Source: Acanthacorydalis orientalis (lineage: Eukaryota; Arthropoda; Insecta; Megaloptera; Corydalidae). Taken from it: 64,000 nt of DNA. The notes under the pieces were generated by a model that made no database searches, was not told the origin of the DNA, and saw nothing but the letters and a program-made list of their open reading frames with translations. Of the stretch, positions 12,476-23,876 are shown piece after piece. The position numbers were made by a program, and so were the translations under genes. The stretch's first letter is position 1, and each line of letters begins with the position of its first letter. The stretch is from positions 14,061,755 to 14,125,754 of the forward strand of contig CM068317.1 in assembly GCA_034766995.1 (NCBI GenBank). Reading direction: 5' to 3'.

Positions 12476-12477
<2 letters not shown>
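11209..12477. other. Intron sequence with two copies of an imperfect palindrome
   Basis: No gene was recognised. Two directly repeated palindromic segments stand out: GTGACTGAAAAGGTACCCGT at about 11788 and GTGACGGAAAAGGTGCCCGG at about 11973, each followed by an (A/T)ACCTTT-type arm. They could be ends of an unclassified short element, but no target duplication could be defined. Confidence 0.35.

Positions 12478-12567
<90 letters not shown>
12478..12567. repeat. (TA)n microsatellite
   Basis: About 90 bp of uninterrupted TA, directly abutting the left terminus of the mariner at 12569. Confidence 0.95.
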
Positions 12568-12568
<1 letters not shown>

Positions 12569-12569
<1 letters not shown>

Positions 12570-13499
12570 GAGGTCAGACAATTAAGTAATGCGACCGATT
12601 TTTTTTCTCGGCCTGTGGTAACACTGCGAACCTGTAACTCCGCCACCGTAATAGCAGATCCCTACTCTCTCGATTGAGACCTTGACCACCATCGTACGAT
12701 CATTTCTTCGCCATCTGTTTAGCGTTTTGTAACAACGCGCGAGTAGTGCATGTCACGAAAATGGAACAGAGAAATTTAGAGCAAAATTTTAAGATTGTCT
12801 CGAGCAGGTTGAAAGTGATCCTACTCTTCTCGATCGAGTTATTACTGGTGATGAAAGTTGGTTCTTTCAATATGACCCCGAAACTAAACGACAAAGCCAA
12901 CAGTGGCTGTCCCCTGGAGCACCAAGGCCAAAGAAGGCGAGAATGAGCAAGTCCAAAGTGAAAACCATGTTGATTTGCTTCTTCGACAGCAAAGGGGTGG
13001 TTCACAAAGAGTTCGTACCACCTGGACAAACCGTAAATCAAGTATTCTACCGCAATATGCTCGAAAAATTACGAAAAAGGGTGCTCAGAGTGCGTCCAGA
13101 GATCGCGAAGACTTGGGTTCTGCATCACGACAATGCTCCCTGTCACAGTGCGTTCAGTGTCTCTCAGTTTTTGGCGTCTAAAGGCATCGCAACGTTACCA
13201 CAACCGCCCTATTCACCGGACATGTCACCCTGCGACTTTTTCCTATTCCCCCATATGAAAAAATTCGTCAAAGGTCGACATTTTGACTCCGTTGAAGATA
13301 TCCAAGAATCTGTGACGAGGGTACTCGGAGAGGTCCCACAAGAAGTGTTCCAGAATTGTTACGAAAACTGGAAAACTCGCTGGAATAAGTGTATAGATGC
13401 GGGAGGGGACTACTTTGAAGGGGATCGCAGCGATGTACCTTAATTTTTAAATATACTCGATTTTTGAATTTTGTCGCATTACTTAATTGTCTGACCTCG
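12569..13499 (+). mobile_element. mariner family C, copy 1, with N-terminal domain deleted
   Basis: Inverted termini CGAGGTCAGACAATTAAGTA lie at 12569 and, reversed, at 13499, flanked by TA. A start MEQRNLEQNF at 12761 is followed by a deletion of the helix-turn-helix region and a frame break. The catalytic part remains: ITGDESWFFQYDP is readable at about 12840-12875. From 12943 an open frame of 166 residues runs to 13443 with LHHDNAPCHSA (second Asp) and YSPDMSPCDFFLFP (third Asp), ending GDYFEGDRSDVP. This is a DD34D mariner. Length is 931 bp against about 1.3 kb for a complete element. A sister copy with a different deletion lies at 38185-39106. Confidence 0.9.
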
Positions 13500-14340
13500 T
13501 ATATATATATTATGTATGCAGAAAGCAGCAACATCTACCACGTTATGAGTGCTAAAGGTTAACGACTAGTTCTGCGCTTGACTGTATACTCGGATAACAT
13601 TTAGTCCGTAATATCAACATGTCTTTTCGTTTGATTGTAGTATTTTATGATTTCTGGTTTCACTGAGGCTGTGTGATCTACTTCGGCTCTCATCAATGCA
13701 TAGATGATAGAAGTATAACCGATTTTTGTTTTCTTTTTAAACACTGTTGCGTTTTGTTGAATACAAAATCAGTTGAATTTATGGTTCATTCCTTAGAGGG
13801 ATGCATGTTCGATGGAAGGAATATTTTATTTTGACGGAAAACGTCTTACACGGTTTTAATATGGGTTGAGACTATGCGAAAGTCGATGTTACGATTTTGT
13901 GTGTATCAAACAAACCTTAATAACTTTAAAATTATAATGTATATCCAAATAAGCAATACATGGTTCGATAGAGCAAAGATGTAAGAATGTTACGCAATGT
14001 TAATCTTAAGCGCGTGACGTCAAAGGCCGTCACAACATTGTCGCCAAATTGTAGTGTAATATTAGGTTCGCCGCGCGGAAAAATTAATGTAGCTCGAGAG
14101 TGCGTGCGTGTAGGATTTTATGTGAGGTATCGTTGACAGAGCTGGACAAGTGCTATAAAATAAAATACTATCAGTGACAATGGTGAAATTAATTGTAAAG
14201 ATATACACTGATAAAGTGTTGAACCTGGACTAATTTTCTCTAAAATTTTAAAAATGTCAAAATATCTTCAAAACAAGAATGTAAAAAGTATCGTAAATGG
14301 TTATAAAGTGAAATAAGACTAAATGAGGAATCCAAAAAGG
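13500..14340. other. Intron sequence, no feature recognised
   Basis: Starts with a short TA run, then mixed-composition sequence without a credible exon or transposon end. The GC content rises locally at 14000-14110. Confidence 0.4.
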
Positions 14341-14756
14341 CCCCTATGGCGGCATCAGAACGAATGCAGAGGATGAGGCAGCGTCGACAATTTGAGGAGA
14401 ACAACAGTCACACGAACGCTGCAACCCCTGATGCAAGTTCACAGGGAATAACATGTCGACAGTGAGATGGAACCGATGGAATGCGACGAAACAGAAGCAG
14501 ATGTAATGTTTGAGAATAGATATTTAGCGTTTAAAACCAATTGGCGTCGGGCGACGAAGCACTTTTAAAAGACATATTATGACAACAAGATGGGTTCTGT
14601 TTGTGGAGTTTGTGACCGCGTATGGTTTCAAAATAATTTAAACGGCCAATGCAGCTCCGTTGCAATTCTTACAACAGAAATTTATAGATGAAGACGTTTA
14701 ACAGTTCGTGTTGTGCTCAAACTGCTTTACATTAGTAAAGCAGTTGATGAAATCAG
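14341..14756 (+). pseudogene. Helitron-like ORF fragment with paired CxxC motifs
   Basis: Reading across several stops and shifts gives a basic ASERMQRMRQRRQFEENN segment (about 14348-14402) and NWRRATKHF (about 14540-14568). Then comes CGVCDRVWF (about 14599-14625), and about 90 bp later FVLCSNCFTLVKQ (about 14706-14745). The pair CxxCDRxWF and CxxC resembles the zinc-binding N-terminal part of insect Helitron-type proteins. It ends abruptly at 14756, where an IS630-type relic of opposite strand begins. No Rep or helicase motif is present, so the assignment is tentative; a host zinc-finger pseudogene is the alternative. Confidence 0.4.
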
Positions 14757-16022
14757 AGATCCTCGACGTCCATATCTTTTAATTTGTACCACAAAAAGTT
14801 TGCTATCATGCTCCGATAGCGAACGGCATTGACCGCAACAGCGTTTTCCGCATCATCTTCAAAAAAATACGAGCCAATTATGCTTTCAGACCACAAGACA
14901 CACCAGACCGTCACTATTCGAGGATGCATTTGCTTCTTGCAAATCTCTGTTAGATTTTTCAATCTCCCAAATGCGACAATTTTGCTAGTTTAAAAATCCA
15001 TTGAGGTGAACATGCGCCTCGTCACTAAAGACGTTCTTCTTTGAAAAATCCACTCCTAGTTCACGGATCCATTCGCAAACTCACGACGCTGTTGATGGTC
15101 TCTAGGCTTTAAATCTTGCGTTATTTAGATCTTGTAAGTGTGTAAATGGAAATCCTTTGTCGAAATTCGCTGAGTAGTGGCATACGAAAGACCCAATTTC
15201 TCTGATCGACGACGTATCGATGTGCTCGCTTCCTCGGCCACACTTTCATAAACCATGGTAATATTTTCGTTCAAGCGACCTGAATGAGTATGAGCGACAT
15301 GTATTGGCAGAGAGCGCGACGAAAACGACATCTGATGGTTACAAAAAATCATGCTCGAGAATTGTGGGAGATATGTAAAATCAGTGTAAAAAATAAAAAT
15401 TCGTTATAAAAACAAAATGTAAAAATTTATAATGATATAAATAAAAAAGTGCAATTGTATTTTTGAAAGAGAAAATTAAATTGAACGTATTATGATAAAG
15501 AAAGTAAGTATAAAAAATTTAAATAAATATCAAATACTATTATTTTAGAATAGAGTGAGCTTAACCGATAAAATCAAAACAAATAATGCATGACAGCTAC
15601 AATAATAAAAATTAAAAAAAAAATAGTAGGATATTAATTTGAGTTTTTTAACAAAATTAAAGTAAATAATTTTATTTTAATTCATGATAATTTGTTGGTG
15701 AATTGAGCATGATTTAACGAAATTTTGTCGACAGCGAGCGCTGCGATCGATTCAGTTGTCCCCACCATATACTCTGCACCCTGCCAATAAGGTGTTTCGG
15801 TGTTTGCTACCGATCCAGTTTGTTCGAATTTCTCGACCAAATTCCAAATTGTGCGCTCAGAAAGTCGGCTTTGTACACTAAAATATTCATTTAAAGCGCA
15901 GTGTGCACTTTTCCTCGAATTCCCATTTTCATAATAGCCTACGATGATCTAAATATATTTTTCCGTCATATATTGCTCCATGATTAGTTTTGTACTCGTT
16001 TCTACTCCACCAGCCATACTCT
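14757..16022 (-). pseudogene. IS630/Tc1-type transposase relic (truncated at C-terminus)
   Basis: On the minus strand, from about 16019, MAGGVETSTKLIMEQYM leads into a helix-turn-helix half: SERTIWNLVEKFEQTGSV near 15870-15820. About 340 bp of AT-rich sequence without coding similarity follows (15370-15710). The second half resumes at about 15270 with NENITMVYESVAEEASTSIRRRSEKLG and continues to SESIIGSYFFEDDAENAVAVN and NFLWYKLKDMDVEDL, ending at 14757. The IIGPYFFE-like and LWxKLxDMD segments are typical of the IS630-like transposases common in ant genomes. The final QDGA and Glu-containing region is missing. A fragment of the same group lies at 40900-41335. Confidence 0.65.
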
Positions 16023-16482
16023 AATCCATTTTAATATTGACAAATACTTTGATGTTTGAAAAATATTCACCACTGTCATATGGAAACTCACCTTGAATCA
16101 CTCTTTATGTCTTTTTGCTAGAATTTTCTATTCGTTTATCATAAAATATACACATAAACATCCTTTTATAAAGTGTGGACCTGTGTTCTATATATTTAAA
16201 ATCGAAGAACTCATGTATGAAAAAACATAATAATCACTGTAATTAACATCCTAAATAATCCAAAAAACTATATGATTTAAGCTACTTTTTTCACTAATCT
16301 CCTCATCTGAGGACGGATTGTTTTGTATGGAAAATAATTATTTTTCTTGAAAAAATAATCTCTCTTTAAATAATTATTTTTAATTTACTATAAGTCCATA
16401 TTAATAACAAATTAATTAAGTATAAACTCTTTTATAAAACTGGACATAATTATATTACATAGAATAACCAATGTGTGTAATA
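16023..16482. other. AT-rich intron sequence, nothing recognised
   Basis: No open frame or terminal repeat could be supported in this stretch. Confidence 0.4.
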
Positions 16483-16838
16483 GGTCTGTTCGATGTGTAC
16501 ACTGAACTGACTCTAGAATTTTATGACTTGACTCTGACTTTCTTACTCTGAACTTGTTTTTATCGAACATAGAGTAAGGTTAGAGTAAATCATATGAATA
16601 CTGTCAAGTTTGGGTGATTTGTTTATTCGATAGCGATTATCATAAAGACTAGAGTTAGACAAAGATGCTCGCGTTACTCTAACAAAAAGCTAGAGTAAGT
16701 TCAGGGTAACAAATCCCCTGTTCTGAATTTATTCTAAACTGTTCGACGAAAATCCCGAGTAAGTTCATAGAACATATCGAACAGAAAAGTATAAAATTTC
16801 TTAATCCGAGTAAGTTCAGTGTACATATCGGACAAACC
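16483..16838. mobile_element. MITE with inverted termini and TAATA on both sides
   Basis: The left end GGTCTGTTCGATGTGTACAC and the right end, in reverse complement GGTTTGTCCGATATGTACAC, match with few differences over about 30 bp (both continue CTGAACT). The sequence TAATA flanks both sides (16478-16482 and 16839-16843). The 356-bp interior has repeated AGAGTAAG/GAGTAAGTTC motifs and no coding capacity. GG...CC ends would suit PIF/Harbinger, but a 5-bp duplication would not, so the superfamily is open. Confidence 0.7.
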
Positions 16839-16903
16839 TAATATGTGAATTTTTGTTTTGCTAATACGTCTGAATATGAAACTAAATAAATGTTAATATT
16901 TAC
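16839..16903. other. Short intron segment after the MITE
   Basis: It includes the TAATA flank of the MITE and lies just downstream (minus strand) of the GTAAATATT donor of the exon at 16904-17123. Confidence 0.5.
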
Positions 16904-17123
16904 CTGAAGCTTGTTGCAATAAATATCTCAACCAGGTGTTGCCACTGCCCGGGAAGGAAGCGAGCGCCACTGTAGCTCTTGGCGGATATAAAAATCGTAA
17001 CGCCGAACACCAAACAAGTCGGGGTTTACGGCCTGGCAATAAACGGGAACCAATCGGAACTGAGAGTTCGTATGTTTTTTGACGTCCGCTGCCTCCTGAT
17101 CCACTGATTCCATTATCATATGT
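16904..17123 (-). CDS. CG9164-like: WSCD-family sulfotransferase, second coding exon with P-loop
   Basis: A 220-bp exon with acceptor (TGATGCAG before 17123) and donor GTAAATATT after 16904, entered in phase 0 and left in phase 1. It encodes a luminal stem rich in Gly and Ser (TYDNGISGSGGSGRQKTYEL). Then comes the catalytic-domain start RLVWCSALRFLYPPR and the nucleotide-binding loop ALASFPGSGNTWLRYLLQQ, the PAPS 5'-phosphosulfate loop of this sulfotransferase family. It joins in frame to the exon at 7003: QQASG then IFTGSVY. The WSC domains of vertebrate WSCD1/2 are absent, as in the short insect form. Assignment is firm from the motif alone. Confidence 0.93.
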
Positions 17124-17370
17124 CTGCATCAGAATAAACAATAAATCCTAATAGAACTCAAATAACCTAGATAAGTTAAAGTAGAATTTACTTGTACACT
17201 GTATATATCTATTCCATTCATATTATAAAGCCAGTGATAAATTGAAATCAGTAATAGTCTATAAAAATAAATGTTTTCTCTTATAAAGAATTTTTCCATT
17301 CATTATTGTTAGAATGAAAATTACATTAAGTTTATAAAATAAACCCGTTTTTACTAGAAGATTAAGAATT
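17124..17370. other. Intron sequence, nothing recognised
   Basis: AT-rich sequence upstream of the acceptor; no repeats identified. Confidence 0.4.
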
Positions 17371-17570
17371 ATATGAGGATGATTTGAAAAGTTCGCGGTC
17401 TAACATATAAGTGGCGGTAATATTTTAAATTGTGGCGTTTTATAAAGCGATGTCTATCTTATACATAACCTAACCTGGCGTTAAACTCTTTTTGATAAAA
17501 AATTTGATCACCACACGATGTTCAATTTTATCCATTTCAACAACGGCATAAAAAGTTTTATTTATTTTTA
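17371..17570. mobile_element. Rearranged fragment of irritans-like mariner family H
   Basis: The first part (17374-17477) is the plus-strand 5' terminus, GAGGATGATTTGAAAAGTTCGCGG and the leader that follows it in the copy at 45435. At about 17480 it switches to the reverse complement of the start of the transposase: on the minus strand from about 17543 it reads MDKIEHRVVIKFFIKKSL. Terminus and coding start therefore point at each other, the product of an internal inversion. Nothing downstream survives. Confidence 0.75.
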
Positions 17571-17643
17571 ATTATTTTATTTATTTTTTATTTTTGAGTT
17601 TTATTAAAAAGTTTTATTGATGTTCGCAACAAACTGCTTAACA

Positions 17644-17760
17644 CAAGGTCTCAATCGAGAGAGTAGGGATCTGCTATTACGGTGGCGGAGTTACAGGTTC
17701 TCAGTGTTACCACAGGCCGAGAAAAAAAATCGGTCGCATTACTTAATTGTCTGACGTCGT
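17644..17760 (-). mobile_element. Terminal fragment of mariner family C
   Basis: About 117 bp identical in layout to the 5' end of the family C copies at 12569 and 39106 (CTCAATCGAGAGAGTAGGGA through CATTACTTAATTGTCTGACG). It ends at a TA-rich tract and a (GATA) run at about 17777-17790. The rest of the element is absent. Confidence 0.85.
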
Positions 17761-17929
17761 ATATTATATATTATATAGATAGATAGATAGCCATTCACAA
17801 CTGATGTCATACCACTAGCTTATATTATATTTTATCAAAATTAGAACCTTTATATACAAACATTTATGAAAAATAAAATTATTTTTTATAAATTACAAAG
17901 AGCTTTGCCCCCTAGTCGCTACACTAACC

Positions 17930-18561
<632 letters not shown>

Positions 18562-18565
<4 letters not shown>

Positions 18566-18619
18566 ATATATATATATATATATCTATATATATATATATA
18601 TATAGATATAGATATATAA

Positions 18620-18673
<54 letters not shown>

Positions 18674-18690
18674 GTAGAGAGAGAGAGACA
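18562..18690. repeat. (TA)n and (GA)n microsatellite
   Basis: TA array with ATAGATATAGATATATAAACACACACATA interruptions, ending in GTAGAGAGAGAGAGACAG. Confidence 0.9.
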
Positions 18691-18940
18691 GATATAAATA
18701 CCTTAACTTGCAATTAAAAAAAATATACATAAAAATTTACAAAATGCATGCTACTTCTCAATTGGTACATCTTTTCAATTCCATTTAATCTAATTATCAA
18801 ATTTTTGTCTAGTCTCAAGATGAAATGATTTCAATTCATCTTTCAAATTTCTATTTGTACATTTTGTTCAGTAAATGTACTTCAGTATGGACATTTTTGA
18901 ATATTTTCGAAGATTTTGGAGATAGGTCGTTAAACAAATA
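18691..18940. other. AT-rich intron sequence, nothing recognised
   Basis: No feature supported between the microsatellite and the piggyBac-like relic. Confidence 0.4.
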
Positions 18941-18944
18941 TTAA

Positions 18945-19935
18945 CCCTTTGCACTCGAAACATTTTTTACTTAGCTCGAAGGAATAATTAAGGTACATTA
19001 ACAAATTAAAATAAATAAACTAACTAAACAAATAAACTTTTAATTATATATTGTAAATCGATACAGTTTATATAGTGCTATATAAACAATGAGATATAAT
19101 TATACGTTTTTAATCTGTATATTTTTTGATTGTGTGGAATTTTTGAAAACAATCACCTATATGCATACTCGGATTATCTACACAAGTGTCTTAACAATAT
19201 TTCATTTTTTTTCGGCCTCCTTGAATTTTTCTATTTGAGCACACAACACAGTCTTTAATATTCCCAGAACGTATAATTTGAAGCTTACCATCCATTCTTG
19301 TTTCTTTTGCAAAGAAGAGGACGTCTTTGTGTAAAACCAACTTGTCGAAAGTTTCCTATTAGTTCATCCACTATTTGTTTAACAAATTTCAAATGCGACA
19401 TATGCTTCTCGTTATTATTTATTTTAACGGTCTTATAAAGAATGAAAGAATTTACCACACAAATTTATAATCCACAAAAAAAAATATTTTTCACCACTAT
19501 TTAAGTGATTTTCGTAAAAAAAAAACAATATCACGGTGCTTATTGATCCACGCCGCCCATGTTTTTAATATAATTTAGGACAACGTCGGTGTTCTCAACG
19601 TTTTCTTTGTTTCCACCACCATCATTTTATATTCGTTGTATGCCATGTGCTAAGCATTGTAACAACTATTATCTTTCCACGCAACAAATAACATTTTATT
19701 TTTTCTACAAGCAATAACATGTTTAATTTGGAATTTCGGCTTTTTTATTTCTATAACAACATTTTTTCTGGTTCTTTTTATTGTACCTGTTAGGTGGCAT
19801 TTCATTTGTAATAGATTTTCAGCTAGGGATATACTGATATAGTACAGAATATTCCGATATCCCCGTACAGATGCAAGTTGAGTTGTGGAAAAACATATCA
19901 TGTTCCCTTACGATGGACATGTCGAATGCAAAGGG
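18945..19935 (-). mobile_element. piggyBac-like relic PB1 with TTAA target duplications
   Basis: TTAA at 18941-18944 and 19936-19939 brackets inverted ends CCCTTTGCACTCGA (left) and CCCTTTGCATTCGA (right, reverse complement). Minus-strand coding remnants include CHLTGTIKRTRKN at about 19800-19762 and MLFVAWKDN at about 19695-19668, both piggyBac transposase segments. Nearer the left end are LIGNFRQ and the Cys-rich DCVVCSNRKIQGGR at about 19242-19201. The N-terminal half and the catalytic aspartates before this region are missing. At 991 bp against 2.3-2.5 kb for a full element, it is a deletion derivative. Confidence 0.85.
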
Positions 19936-19939
19936 TTAA

Positions 19940-20554
19940 AGAACAAGAGTTAATAGTATTAGTGGAAACAGTAAAAAAAAAACATTGCTTAAATAGTAAA
20001 TAAAAATGTATTTACTCTTCAACATAGAGTTAAACGTTCTACACGTGAGAGTCGCTGAATAATAAGTCTAGATAGACCTCCAACAAGATTTTCAATAAAA
20101 CTGATGGACGGTGGACAGTGCACCAAATCCAAAAAAATCCAAAAGTAAGTGTTGTGAAGTTATCGACAGAAGTCATGCGTCAACTGGAAAAAGAATTTCA
20201 TCCTGAAACGAATCGTAGGGTACTGTGAAGGAAAGATATCCATGACAGATAAGCAATTAAAAAAACAATTTTTAAATGTGAGCGTGGTGGAGATCATGTG
20301 AGATAACATGGTCTTGTATGGCTAATAGTGCCGATGGTAATTTGCATTTTATTGAAAGCAATATAGATAATGACATATATTTAGATGTTCCAGAAAAATC
20401 TAAAAGATAACGGCAAAAAATTAAGTATAAGAAATACCACCCAATATTATCAAGATAATGACTCTCAATATGTTGTATATACAGACAAAAAATGGTTATT
20501 ACTATATCATTGTCCACGTGCAATACAAACGCCGGAATATTCAATGAAATGCAG

Positions 20555-20556
<2 letters not shown>
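19940..20556. other. Intron sequence, nothing recognised
   Basis: Mixed AT-rich sequence. A frame crossing 20385-20717 is only a by-product of the TA repeat. Confidence 0.4.

Positions 20557-20622
<66 letters not shown>
20557..20622. repeat. (TA)n(TG)n compound microsatellite at a LINE 3' end
   Basis: About 50 bp TA followed by (TG)9. It abuts the 3' end of the minus-strand LINE at 20623; on that strand it reads (CA)n(TA)n and is best explained as the element's tail or an expansion of it. Confidence 0.9.
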
Positions 20623-20623
<1 letters not shown>

Positions 20624-22230
20624 GTTTATAGAGTCTGTCGACGCTTTCCGCTCTTCAACTTTTTCCTCCATTCCTTTCTATCTTGGCACAGCTGTTCGTC
20701 CAATTCTCTCTTTCTGATCGATTTACGGATTCCTTCGCTCCAAGATCTCCGTGAATGACCTCGTTTCCGTCGTTCCAGAGGTAAATACTCCATCGCTTGC
20801 TTAGACAGTCTTGTATCGGTCATTCTCTTGGACATGGCCGTACCAGGTGAGTTGTTCCCGCTCAATGTCTTCATTGATGTTGTCTTCTACGCCCGTTAAT
20901 TGCTTGATCCTTTCGTTTCTAATTCGATCACTTCTTGATATTTGACACGATTTTCTTAGAGAATCCATTTCCATGGCCGCAATTCGTCTATTATCCTCCT
21001 CTGTTGCTGACCATGCCTCCGCTCCATATAAGGCTATACTTTTAACCACTGTTTGGTAAATCTGCCATTTTCGTTGTTTCGATACTGTGGGGCTCCACCA
21101 AATACTATTTAATTTCCTAATAGCTCTTCTACCTTGTGCGATTTTTCCTCGTATTTCCATCGAGTCTTTGCATTCCTTATTAAGTTTCACTGCCAAGTAG
21201 TTGTATACCTCACAGGCTGATATTTTTTCATCATTGTCCAATTCTAATTCCGTAGTTGCAGTTCTCCCTACGCATAAATATTTGGTTTTGCCAATATTTA
21301 TTTTTAACCCTCCTTTCTCATATTGTTGTTTGAGCTTCTTGGCCATGTATTCGAGGTCTTCCTTATCCTGCGCTATAAGAACCTGATCGTCTGCAAACTG
21401 CAAGGTATATATTGTGGTTTCCTCATTAATAGGAAGGTCCATAGGATTACACTTTCGTTTCCAGTCTCGTAAAAGATATTCTACGTAAATCTTAAAAAGG
21501 GTTGGGGAAATACAACATCCTTGTCTTAATCCTTTAGTTACGGTAAATCCAATTGACAAATTTTGGCCGACTTTAATTTTTGTTGTAGATTGCCTGTATA
21601 GTTGTTTCACCGCTGTAATAAGGGTGTGGTTTATCTGAGTTTGTTATAATGCATCTCAAAGTTTCACTGTAAGTATACTATCATATGCCTTAGTTAAATC
21701 GATGAATAGTAGGTGCAATTCTCGCCCTGTTTCTATCCTCTTTCTATGAGCTGTTTGAGGCAGAAAATGTGATCCATGCACGACCTTCCAGCTCGGAAAC
21801 CGCATTGTTCTTCAACTTCTTTTCCCTGGTATTCTTGTTCTATTAGGTTCTTCTTTAAGATTCTACCATAGAGCCTGCTCAATGTTGATGTCACCTTTAT
21901 ACCTCGATAATTATCACATTTTCTTATATCTCCCTTCTTATGAATTGAGGACATATATCCAACTTTCCATTCTTCGGATATCTCATCACTATTAATACAT
22001 AAGTTAAATAGGTGAGTCACCATTCTAGCTAGTTTTACTGTGCCATTCTTTATTAATTCTGCAACTATTCCTCCTGGGCCACTAGCTTTTCTATTTTTGG
22101 ATTTTTTCATTTTTTCTTGAACTTGCTGTTCTGTTAATATTATCTCTTCTCCCTCTACTTGAACCTCTTGGAGTTCAAATTCTTGCCGTTGTTCTGTTAG
22201 GAGTCCTTTATAATACTTTTTTGCCATTTA
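20623..22230 (-). pseudogene. RTE-like non-LTR retrotransposon, reverse transcriptase, one frame break
   Basis: From 22227 the minus strand reads an RT of which 164 residues are open: NRKASGPGGIVAELIK, SSIHKKGDIRKCDNYRGI (RT motif 2) and EEQCGFRAGRSCMDHIF. A damaged stretch at 21611-21732 follows, then 269 open residues from 21610: GLRQGCCISPTLF, the catalytic LQFADDQVLIAQ at about 21408-21373, YGAEAW, and LTWYGHVQ at the end. After 20801 another frame gives ERRKRGHSRRSWSEGI and RKEWRKK. The endonuclease is missing (5' truncation near the ATG at 22227). It differs from the L1 LINE copies. It is dead but fairly young, since only one frame break separates the two RT halves. Confidence 0.85.
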
Positions 22231-22440
22231 TCAAGAGATATAAAATTAATGCAGTTTTTCATTTTATCCGACTTTACACTATCTACTAAATGCAGTATTA
22301 TAATATTTCAAATAAAAGGAATATAAAAGAATCCTTGTTGATCGAATAGAGAAAGATCTCCCCAAAATACACACATTGCTGGAATCTATTTTAAATCCAC
22401 TTGTTGATAGAGGAGTTCACAAAATATTAAATACGATTGC

Positions 22441-23241
22441 ACATCTGATAAGTATGGTAAAAAAGCAAGTTAAACACCGTTTTTTGGAAAAAATCGATTT
22501 TATTTCTCAACATGGTCTCCATTGAGGGCAATAGACTTGATCCAGTAAGTCTGCAAAGCACGCACTGGCGGCGGCGATGACATCCTCATTCGACAAGAAT
22601 TTCTTCCTAACTGAGCAAAGTATTTAAGTTTGGGATGAAGAATAAGTCGCACGGGGCTATGTCTAGAAAATGGGGTAGATGGAGAATTAAATCGAATCTT
22701 GAGAAATTTGCCTTTGCGACTGTGGATTTGTGGAACGATGCGTTGTCCTGCTGAAAGGACAATTTTTTGTGCACCAGTCTGGGTCGTTTTTGTTTTAACT
22801 CTTCTTTCAAACGGTCTGATATTGTTGCATAATAGGCTCCTGTTATCGTTTGTCCCTTCGTTAGGTAGTCCATCAGGATGATTCCTTGAGAAACCCAAAA
22901 AACAGTGACTATCACCTTCCCAGCTAACAAAACGGTCTTCACCATTTTCACCAGTCGTTGTCCACTGCTTTGACTGCTGATTCGACTCAGGTGTGTAGTG
23001 ATGGATCCATGTTTCATCCACGGTGACGAATCGACGCAAAAAAGCCTGCTTATTTTTTCCATTTTCGCGACAGCTGCTACAATGTTCGCTTCAAACATCT
23101 GTAGAAAGTGAAAAACGCGTCGCTTCTGGCTGAAATGTCACCTGTGCTAGTTGGAAAAGCGACACTTGATAGCTATGATGTTACTAAATGAATGTTGGCA
23201 CCATATCATAGAAATTTACCAAACTTATCAAACGACCCACG
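22441..23241 (-). mobile_element. irritans-like mariner (family of 4178-6390), internally deleted
   Basis: The left end keeps TGATAAGTATGGTAAA, the right end (reversed) CGTGGGTCGTTTGATAAGTTTGG next to TA. The minus-strand frame begins at about 23098 with MFEANIVAAVAKMEK and jumps straight to the catalytic core: VDETWIHHYTPES from about 23021, ITGAYYATI, FQQDNASFHKS and DIAPCDLFFIPNL. The helix-turn-helix region of about 120 residues is deleted and there are frameshifts. Length is 801 bp. Confidence 0.85.
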
Positions 23242-23753
23242 TACTTTTTTTTTAAAAAAAACAGTACTATTGTATTAATTTTCATCAATCAAAGATTGTA
23301 TCATTTGAACTGCGACATAAATTTTGTACATGGTTTTACCTTTATGCATTTTTTGGTCTGAGTGTACTAAAATATCGAATTTACAAAAAGTAATTTTATT
23401 TTTAATCAATACTCATTTCTTTAGCTTCTAATTTTGATAAAATATAACACTGGCTAGATGTGTCATTAAAACTATGAGTGACCATATATGATCCCATTAT
23501 TATGAATATAATAGAAAATTCTCTTACTGTATGAAATTTTTTTATTTGCCTTATCTTCTGGTCGGAGACTTTTCTAGACTTATTACTTTACCGACTTTCA
23601 CAATTGTAACGTACTTGGTTGCAATTGGGTCATGTTAGTGAATGCACAGCAATCGATAAATCCAACAGTCTCATTAATAAATACAGTTTATAATTGCTAT
23701 GCGAACAGCAATCACACGTACAGATACTGAAAAAATCATTTGAATATACGTAC
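23242..23753. other. Intron sequence, nothing recognised
   Basis: AT-rich; includes the region just downstream of the exon 1 donor. No repeat or exon identified. Confidence 0.4.
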
Positions 23754-23876
23754 CCTAGATGAATACGAAGGTCTACCGTCGTGCAAACCGGAAATGAACA
23801 CGGCTGCTGCTAGATAGAGTCCAAGGAGAACGGCGAGCGCACAAGCGCGACTCCGCCACGCACTACCGCCCGGCAT
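23754..23876 (-). CDS. CG9164-like: WSCD-family sulfotransferase, first coding exon (start and signal anchor)
   Basis: The start codon at 23876-23874 opens MPGGSAWRSR followed by a hydrophobic segment, residues 12-30 (CALAVLLGLYLAAAVFISG), then LHDGRPSYSSR, and stops at a GTACGT donor after 23754. The 41 codons end in phase 0, matching the phase-0 exon at 17123. A short basic N-terminus plus one membrane span is a signal anchor for a type II Golgi protein, with the catalytic domain in the lumen. An out-of-frame ATG lies 9 bases upstream (23885-23883, different frame, quickly closed), which could mildly affect translation. GC content is far above the flanks, as expected for a real exon. Confidence 0.85.

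Noticed and set aside
12903..13181. Second overlapping frame in mariner family C (also 38503-38781)
   Set aside because: Same sequence read one base off; the catalytic motifs lie in the frame starting at 12943, and in the 38906-38241 frame of the other copy.
14000..14340. Possible promoter or first exon near a GC-raised stretch
   Set aside because: Plus-strand orientation leads only into the broken Helitron-like fragment; no splice site or conserved frame supports a gene.
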